Assembly (NCBI GenBank): GCA_021817025.1
Contig: JAKAWF010000057.1
Span: forward strand, 1 to 11,728
Reading direction: 5' to 3'
Length of the DNA: 11,728 nucleotides
Origin: a bacterium
GTDB taxonomy: Bacteria > Chloroflexota > Dormibacteria > UBA8260 > Bog-877
The notes beneath the pieces were generated by a model. The model made no database searches. It was not told the DNA's origin and worked only from the letters and a program-made list of their open reading frames with translations. Numbering within the stretch: position 1 is the stretch's first letter; every line of letters starts with the position of its first letter. A program made the translations under genes and the position numbers. Below are positions 7,569-11,728 of the stretch, piece by piece.

Positions 7569-8839
7569 CACGCCGACTCCTCGGTGGCATCCCACCCCGA
7601 AATGCGCGCGAAGTGCTCTGCCCGGTGCCGCCAGTGCTCTTCTGTGAACATCGCACTTACGCGACGTCGACCCTCGGCGCCCAACCTCGTCCGCAGTTCT
7701 GAGTCCTGAGCCAGCTCCGCCACCGCCGCTGCCAGCTGCTCCGGGTCTGGGGGTACCAGCACTCCACTGACATGGTCTGCCACCAGGTCGTTCAGTCCGC
7801 CGACATTGGTCGCCACCACCGGCCGGCTGGCTCCCATCGCCTCAATCGCCGCCAAGGAGGTGCCCTCGTGGGCGAAGGTGGGAACGAGGATGACATCCGA
7901 AGCTTTATAGGCCGCCCGCATCGATCCCCGCGGCACTCCACCTAACAGGTGCAGCCGATCACGCGCCATTCCGGACAGAGCTTTGACCTGGTGATCGAAA
8001 AGGCGGCGGTACCGCCCCCCTGCACCGTAGACGTTCACCGGCGCTCCAGTCAGGAAGAAATGGCAGGTGCCGCCGGCGGGTGCAGATGACACCGTGCGCT
8101 CGACAATCTCCGGCAGCCAGGCGCCGCCCCGAACGAAGGAGAGGTTCCTGGGCACCAGGACCACGATTGCGCCCTGAAGGCGCGCCGCGACCAGCGGCTG
8201 GAGAGCCGGATGGGCTTCCAGATCGATGGGCCCAACCTCGGGGTCATCTGGGAGGTCGGTGAAGTTCGGGACCACCTCGACCCGGAGCCGCAGGCCCGGC
8301 CGGCCGCTTTGCACGAACCGCAGCAGTGAGGAGTCCGTCACCATGACACGCTCACAGCGCCCGACTGCCCGGAGGCAGCGGTGGCGCTCGTGCCGGCACC
8401 AAGCTGGCAGCAGGATTGCAGCCAGGCGGCCACCAGGGTACCAACTTCGGTAGCGGTCGACGTATGGGATGTCCCAGTAGACCGCGTGGCCCGTAGCCGT
8501 CACGGTAACCCCCCTCGACCGCCACGGTACCTGGTTAAGGTATTGGAAGTGCAGGTGGGTGCAACCGTCACGGAGAGCCCGTCTGGCCAGCGTCCTTCCG
8601 GGGAGAAGGGGCGTTGTAGGCTGCGCCACCACCCGAATCCCTTGATAGCTGCACTGCCACGGATCCGGACTGCGCTGGTAGATCGTGACCTCGGCGCCCA
8701 GGCCCTTTGCCACCGAGGCCAGGTGGAGCAGCTGCCGCTCAGCTCCTCCCTCGAAGAGCTCTCGTCGGGCATCGAGGAAAGAGTCAGTCACGAATCCCAC
8801 ATGCGGACGGCCCCGGGTCGGCCGAAAAGTTGGTGCCAC
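7568..8839 (-). CDS. GT4-family glycosyltransferase (first of pair)
   Basis: GT-B glycosyltransferase of GT4 type, 423 aa from the GTG at 8839. The N-terminal domain has HVGFVTDSF (13-21) and the glycine-rich FEGGAERQLLHLA (29-41), typical of enzymes that bind an acceptor near the N-terminus. The C-terminal donor domain has LHLLGGVPRGSMRAAYKASDV (296-316), the full E-x7-E signature HEGTSLAAIEAMG (324-336), then VVATNVGGLNDLV and GVLVPPDPEQL (359-369). No membrane segment is seen. Start choice is uncertain: the GTG at 8839 sits 2 nt after the upstream stop but lacks a ribosome site, while the GTG at 8905 overlaps the upstream gene by 64 nt and has AAGGAG only 2 nt before it. The downstream GT4 gene overlaps by 1 nt. 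Acceptor and donor are unknown. Confidence 0.87.
   Translation of the reverse strand: MAPTFRPTRGRPHVGFVTDSFLDARRELFEGGAERQLLHLASVAKGLGAEVTIYQRSPDPWQCSYQGIRVVAQPTTPLLPGRTLARRALRDGCTHLHFQYLNQVPWRSRGVTVTATGHAVYWDIPYVDRYRSWYPGGRLAAILLPAWCRHERHRCLRAVGRCERVMVTDSSLLRFVQSGRPGLRLRVEVVPNFTDLPDDPEVGPIDLEAHPALQPLVAARLQGAIVVLVPRNLSFVRGGAWLPEIVERTVSSAPAGGTCHFFLTGAPVNVYGAGGRYRRLFDHQVKALSGMARDRLHLLGGVPRGSMRAAYKASDVILVPTFAHEGTSLAAIEAMGASRPVVATNVGGLNDLVADHVSGVLVPPDPEQLAAAVAELAQDSELRTRLGAEGRRRVSAMFTEEHWRHRAEHFARISGWDATEESA
7577..7582 (-). promoter_or_regulatory. Ribosome binding site GAGGAG of the second GT4 gene
   Basis: On the - strand GAGGAG lies 8 nt before the ATG at 7568 and inside the last codons of the upstream GT4 gene. 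It decides the start of the downstream gene and, with the TGATG junction, indicates coupled translation of the two glycosyltransferases. Confidence 0.7.
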
Positions 8840-8841
8840 AG

Positions 8842-10575
8842 TCAGCCGGCCTGGCGACTCAGGCAGACGACTCCACACTGACCGCGCTGGTAATCCTGCC
8901 TCCACCGCTCCTTCAGGCCAGCACGTGCCAGTTTGGCGAACAGCTGGCGGATCGCATCGGGGGGGGCCGGGTGGTACTCGAGCAGAAGCCGCTCGATTCT
9001 GCCCAGCGCGGCGTCGGAGGTCGAAGCGAAGATTTCGTATTCAGACCCCTCACAGTCCATCTTGACGAGATCAATCGGACCGGGGGTGGAAGCCAGCAGG
9101 TCCTCGAACGCGATCACTTCAACCCATTCGCCGGTGGCTTCCGGATCTGAAGCTGCCTCCAGGACACCGATCGGAGTCAGAAGCCGGTGCCCTCTCTGCC
9201 CGGAGACCGCGGTCTGAACCACGGCGATGCGGCCTTGAAGGTCGTTGCCCGCGACGTTCCGAAGCAAGTATGCGACCCGCTCCGCGCTGGGCTCGACAGC
9301 GGTCAACTGGGCCCCAGGGACGGCTCTTGCGAGTGCACAACTGAAGGCTCCGATGTGGGCTCCGATGTCGAGGACGCGGGATACGGGCACGGGCAGCTCT
9401 CCCGCCAACTGACGCATCCGGTAGCAGTCGTCGACGACGACCTCCACGATCGGGCACCAGACGTAATTCCGGGCGGGGGCTACCAGCAGAAGACCGTCCC
9501 TGGTCTGGAAATCCACGTCCCCTGCCAGCCGCGGGGCAAGCATTCCCGCGGCGAGACGCCCAAGGGTGCTGCTGCCATGACGGACCGCGAGGAATACCCT
9601 AAAGCTCGTTCCGGCGTGATTGACGATGCGACGACCAGCTTGCGCAGGCCCGTCAAGCCAGCGGCCGACTTCCCTAAGAGCGCCAACCAGCGTCGCCGAT
9701 CCAGTTGCCGGGGCAGCAGAACGATGGTTCCGCGCCGCCAGCGGCGAGAAGGCGGCGGTCACCGCCGACCACCCCCAGACCGCCGCGATCGTCACCGTCT
9801 CCCCAGTCTTCAGGGCGAGGAGGCCAGTGCCCCTGCGGTTGGCGAGCCTCCAGGGCCGCGACAGCCATGGGCGCATGCTGGCGACTAGGAGTGCCTGCGG
9901 ACCGCGCTTGGCCAAGTAGCGGCGCACCCCGACGGCGTAGTGCGCCTTCTTGCGACAGGCCTCCAGGTACCCCAGGTTCCCCTCGTCGTGCGCAATGGAC
10001 GCTTTCGTGCGGGCTACGGGTGCCAGCTTGCGCACGGCCCGGCCCAAGTCCCAGTCCTCTGGCCCGGTCAATTGCTCGTCGAAGCCACCGGCGCGCTCAA
10101 AAACCTCACTGCGGAAGAACCGCGGGGCCTCGATCGCGTCCGAGCCTTGGTAGAACGAACGCTCGAACGCGCGCACCTCAACCCAGAACCCAGTCCCCAC
10201 CGTGCGCTCGGGGACGATGACCGATCCCGCCCCTCCGCGTAGGAGAGCCACGGCCTCCTCCACCACCGAAGTCTCCAAGACCATGTCAGCGTCAATGAAG
10301 CCCAGGAACTCGGCAGGGTTAGTGCGGGCGCCCAGGTTCCGCTGGGCGGAGCGTTCCGGCCCCGCTCTCAGCACGGCGTCCGCCCAGCGTTCCGCAATCT
10401 GCTGGGTGCCGTCTGTGGAGCCGTTGTCCACTATGACGACCCGGCACGGGTGGGTCTGGGCGCGAAGCGACTCCAGGCAGGCCGCCAAGGTGCGGGCCGC
10501 GTTCCTTGTGGGCACGACCACGGTCACGTCAGGTGCTCTGTCAAAGTGACCGGATGGAGCCCGGTTGGCCGGCAT
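8842..10575 (-). CDS. Fusion: GT2 glycosyltransferase + FkbM methyltransferase
   Basis: 577-aa two-domain protein. Residues 16-230 are a GT-A inverting glycosyltransferase of family 2: VTVVVPTRNAARTL (17-30), VDNGSTDGT (49-57), DAD (95-97) as the metal and nucleotide-binding DxD, and GGFDEQLTGPEDWDLG (163-178) with the ED catalytic region. A mildly hydrophobic stretch (252-280) could associate with the membrane. After a linker (about 285-355) comes an FkbM domain: CYRMRQL (384-390), VLDIGAHIGAF (401-411), VEPS (427-430), IDLVKMDCEGSEYEI (501-515) and LLEYHP (531-536). One polypeptide could thus transfer a sugar and methylate it; this is an inference. The ATG at 10575 begins 16 residues before the GT2 fold but has only a weak ribosome site. 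The frame stays open up to 10890, but that extension looks non-coding. Both domains keep their key residues. Confidence 0.88.
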   Translation of the reverse strand: MPANRAPSGHFDRAPDVTVVVPTRNAARTLAACLESLRAQTHPCRVVIVDNGSTDGTQQIAERWADAVLRAGPERSAQRNLGARTNPAEFLGFIDADMVLETSVVEEAVALLRGGAGSVIVPERTVGTGFWVEVRAFERSFYQGSDAIEAPRFFRSEVFERAGGFDEQLTGPEDWDLGRAVRKLAPVARTKASIAHDEGNLGYLEACRKKAHYAVGVRRYLAKRGPQALLVASMRPWLSRPWRLANRRGTGLLALKTGETVTIAAVWGWSAVTAAFSPLAARNHRSAAPATGSATLVGALREVGRWLDGPAQAGRRIVNHAGTSFRVFLAVRHGSSTLGRLAAGMLAPRLAGDVDFQTRDGLLLVAPARNYVWCPIVEVVVDDCYRMRQLAGELPVPVSRVLDIGAHIGAFSCALARAVPGAQLTAVEPSAERVAYLLRNVAGNDLQGRIAVVQTAVSGQRGHRLLTPIGVLEAASDPEATGEWVEVIAFEDLLASTPGPIDLVKMDCEGSEYEIFASTSDAALGRIERLLLEYHPAPPDAIRQLFAKLARAGLKERWRQDYQRGQCGVVCLSRQAG

Positions 10576-10876
10576 CAGGCAGCGGACCTTGACGTGCGAA
10601 GTTGCCTCGCCGTGGGGCGCGCACTCCGAACTGCCCCCAGGAACACGGTCGCCCCCTGGCAAACTAGTTGCTCGTTGGCTCCGAGGCCAATGGGAGACGC
10701 CGGGATCCAGCCCTCCGGACGCCCAAGCATTGCGGTTGGTGACACTCTGTGGCGCACTACTGAACCGCAAGGCAGCAGAGTGCCCCCGACCGCGAACCAC
10801 GGCCGACAGCGTCGGGAGTCCATCCAGACAGAGCCACGAAACATCGCTGGGCCGACCGCGCCCGGACGTCTGCGGG
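10576..10876 (-). other. 301-bp gap upstream of the GT2-FkbM gene, no convincing gene
   Basis: The GT2-FkbM frame stays open through this stretch, but the predicted extension is rich in Cys, Trp, Arg and Ser, shows no fold or motif, and precedes a typical GT2 start. I regard it as a leader or intergenic region. It contains one inverted repeat, CACTCTG (10743-10749) and CAGAGTG (10776-10782), separated by 26 nt, which might be a hairpin or operator. I found no convincing promoter, tRNA or riboswitch. A 105-residue N-terminal extension cannot be ruled out. Confidence 0.5.
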
Positions 10877-11518
10877 TCACAGCGTTTCACCAGTTGGGAA
10901 GCCTTCCGCCTCCACGTTGAAGCTCATCACGTCTGAGTCGACCGATACCCTTGTGACTCTTCCGCTTCGATGGAGCGGTACCACAATGTCAAGGAGGCTT
11001 GGCCATCCCCGCTCTCCCGAAAACGCCCGTATGTCGTCGATGAGAACGCGATGGCCACCGCCCGGATGCTCAAGGATGGCTTGCAGCTCAGAGAGAAGGG
11101 CTGCTTCCCCAGGCTCCCCTGGTGCTGGGTGAGCGTCGAGCCACAGAACACTTGGACGACTGACCACAGCGAGAATCCTGGATAGGGCGGCTGCTGAGTC
11201 ACCGTGGTAGACCGTCACCTTTGGCGCGTTTCTGAAGCGCCTGACTGCGGCTAGGTAGAGTTCAGGGTCGCGCTCAACTGAGTACAGGCGATCAAATGCA
11301 TCCAGCAGCCGCGCTAGCATGTCTCCTCGGTATGTTCCCGTCTCGATGAAGGTCCGGCGCTCGACGGTCGCCGACCCAGCCAGCAGCTTGGCCTTTTGGC
11401 GTGCTGGTGTATGGCCAAACCCACTCAGTCGCCACAGCCGGTAGTCGACTTCGCGGTAGCCCCACCTAGGCAGCCGGTGCCTCGCGAGCAACGGCCCGAG
11501 ACGGCGTTGAAGGCCCAT
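10877..11518 (-). CDS. Small class I SAM-dependent methyltransferase-like protein
   Basis: 213-aa cytoplasmic protein with a Rossmann methyltransferase pattern. FIETGTYRGDML (57-68) is a variant motif I (E-T-G-T-x-x-G), followed by LYSVERDPELY (78-88) with the acidic residue for SAM ribose, VYHGDSA, and then SVLWLDAHP (121-129), with ELQAI and VLIDDIRAF after it. The same WLDAH / ELxAI / LIDD series is found in small methyltransferase-like proteins of capsule and O-antigen loci, usually as FWLDAHYSGG; here the YSGG part is PAPG. The catalytic activity of that group is poorly known, so methyl transfer is probable but unproven. The ATG at 11518 follows the upstream stop by 3 nt without a ribosome site, so translation is probably coupled. 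The reading frame extends 14 nt beyond the first possible start of the next frame downstream (10890). Confidence 0.78.
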   Translation of the reverse strand: MGLQRRLGPLLARHRLPRWGYREVDYRLWRLSGFGHTPARQKAKLLAGSATVERRTFIETGTYRGDMLARLLDAFDRLYSVERDPELYLAAVRRFRNAPKVTVYHGDSAAALSRILAVVSRPSVLWLDAHPAPGEPGEAALLSELQAILEHPGGGHRVLIDDIRAFSGERGWPSLLDIVVPLHRSGRVTRVSVDSDVMSFNVEAEGFPTGETL

Positions 11519-11521
11519 CGC

Positions 11522-11728
11522 TCAGCCCGCTGTGCCAACCGAACGGTCCGCCGGACCCTCGGCGGAAGCCGCCGTCGCGCCCTCAGCACCGCGAGTGCCG
11601 GTCCCGTACCGTGCGAGCGTCAACCTCCATAGCAAGTCGGGAGATAGAGCCATCGCGATGTTGAAGGCCGCGTCCACAGCCGCTTGACGCCAGGTTGCGA
11701 CGATCGACTGGACCGGGCGACCGGGCCG
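11522..11728 (-). CDS. C-terminal 68 residues of an unrecognised protein (cut by window edge)
   Basis: An open frame runs in from the right edge on the - strand and ends at a TGA (11522-11524), 3 nt before the next ATG. The first part, including AAVDAAFNIAMALSPDLLWRL, could be amphipathic helix. The last 25 or so residues are low-complexity Ala, Gly, Thr and Glu, as in a disordered tail. No motif allows a family name. Its place at the head of the visible operon suggests another glycan-locus gene, possibly the end of a glycosyltransferase, but that is a guess. The frame is supported mainly by the tight junction and the absence of internal stops over 207 nt. Confidence 0.5.
   Translation of the reverse strand, partial: RPGRPVQSIVATWRQAAVDAAFNIAMALSPDLLWRLTLARYGTGTRGAEGATAASAEGPADRSVGTAG

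Noticed and set aside
10576..10890. N-terminal 105 codons of the longest GT2-FkbM frame as part of the protein.
   Set aside because: The amino-acid composition is unlike a folded domain, no motif is present, and the ATG at 10575 gives a normal GT2 N-terminus. Kept only as a possibility in the findings.

Overview
The window is GC-rich; sample lines counted by hand run from about 60 to 75% G+C. It uses many GTG starts and tightly packed genes. Together with an AftD-like GT-C membrane protein and an IS1380-type transposase remnant, this fits Actinomycetota or a similar high-GC lineage best. That assignment is an inference, and I cannot name a genus.

Region 1 (1-1128, + strand) is the end of a housekeeping gene, the SufS-type cysteine desulfurase of Fe-S cluster assembly. 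It is cut by the left edge. No sufU or other SUF gene follows it. A short intergenic stretch (1129-1291) holds a perfect 20-bp palindrome between the two converging transcription units.

Region 2 (1292-11728, entirely - strand) is a surface or exopolysaccharide locus. Read in the direction of transcription, right to left, it contains: the C-terminus of an unrecognised protein cut by the right edge (11522-11728); a small class I SAM-dependent methyltransferase-like protein (10877-11518); a gap of about 300 bp; a fusion of a GT2 glycosyltransferase with an FkbM methyltransferase (8842-10575); two GT4 glycosyltransferases (7568-8839 and 6321-7568); a stand-alone FkbM methyltransferase (5426-6310); and, beyond a 1-kb interruption, a 1033-aa multi-pass protein resembling the AftD / DUF3367 arabinofuranosyltransferase group (1292-4393). 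Spacings are 3 nt, about 300 nt, 2 nt, a 1-nt TGATG overlap and 10 nt, so most of the block is probably one operon.

The 1-kb interruption (about 4394-5425) has no intact gene. On the + strand I can follow a string of IS1380 transposase motifs in the right order and near the right spacing, but in shifting frames. I read it as an old, decayed insertion between the AftD-like gene and the rest of the operon.

Taken together, GT2 and GT4 enzymes would build a glycan on the cytoplasmic side, three methyltransferase modules (two of them FkbM) would O-methylate it, and the AftD-like protein would add lipid-linked sugars on the outer face. Domain assignments come from motifs; substrates and linkage order are not visible in the sequence.
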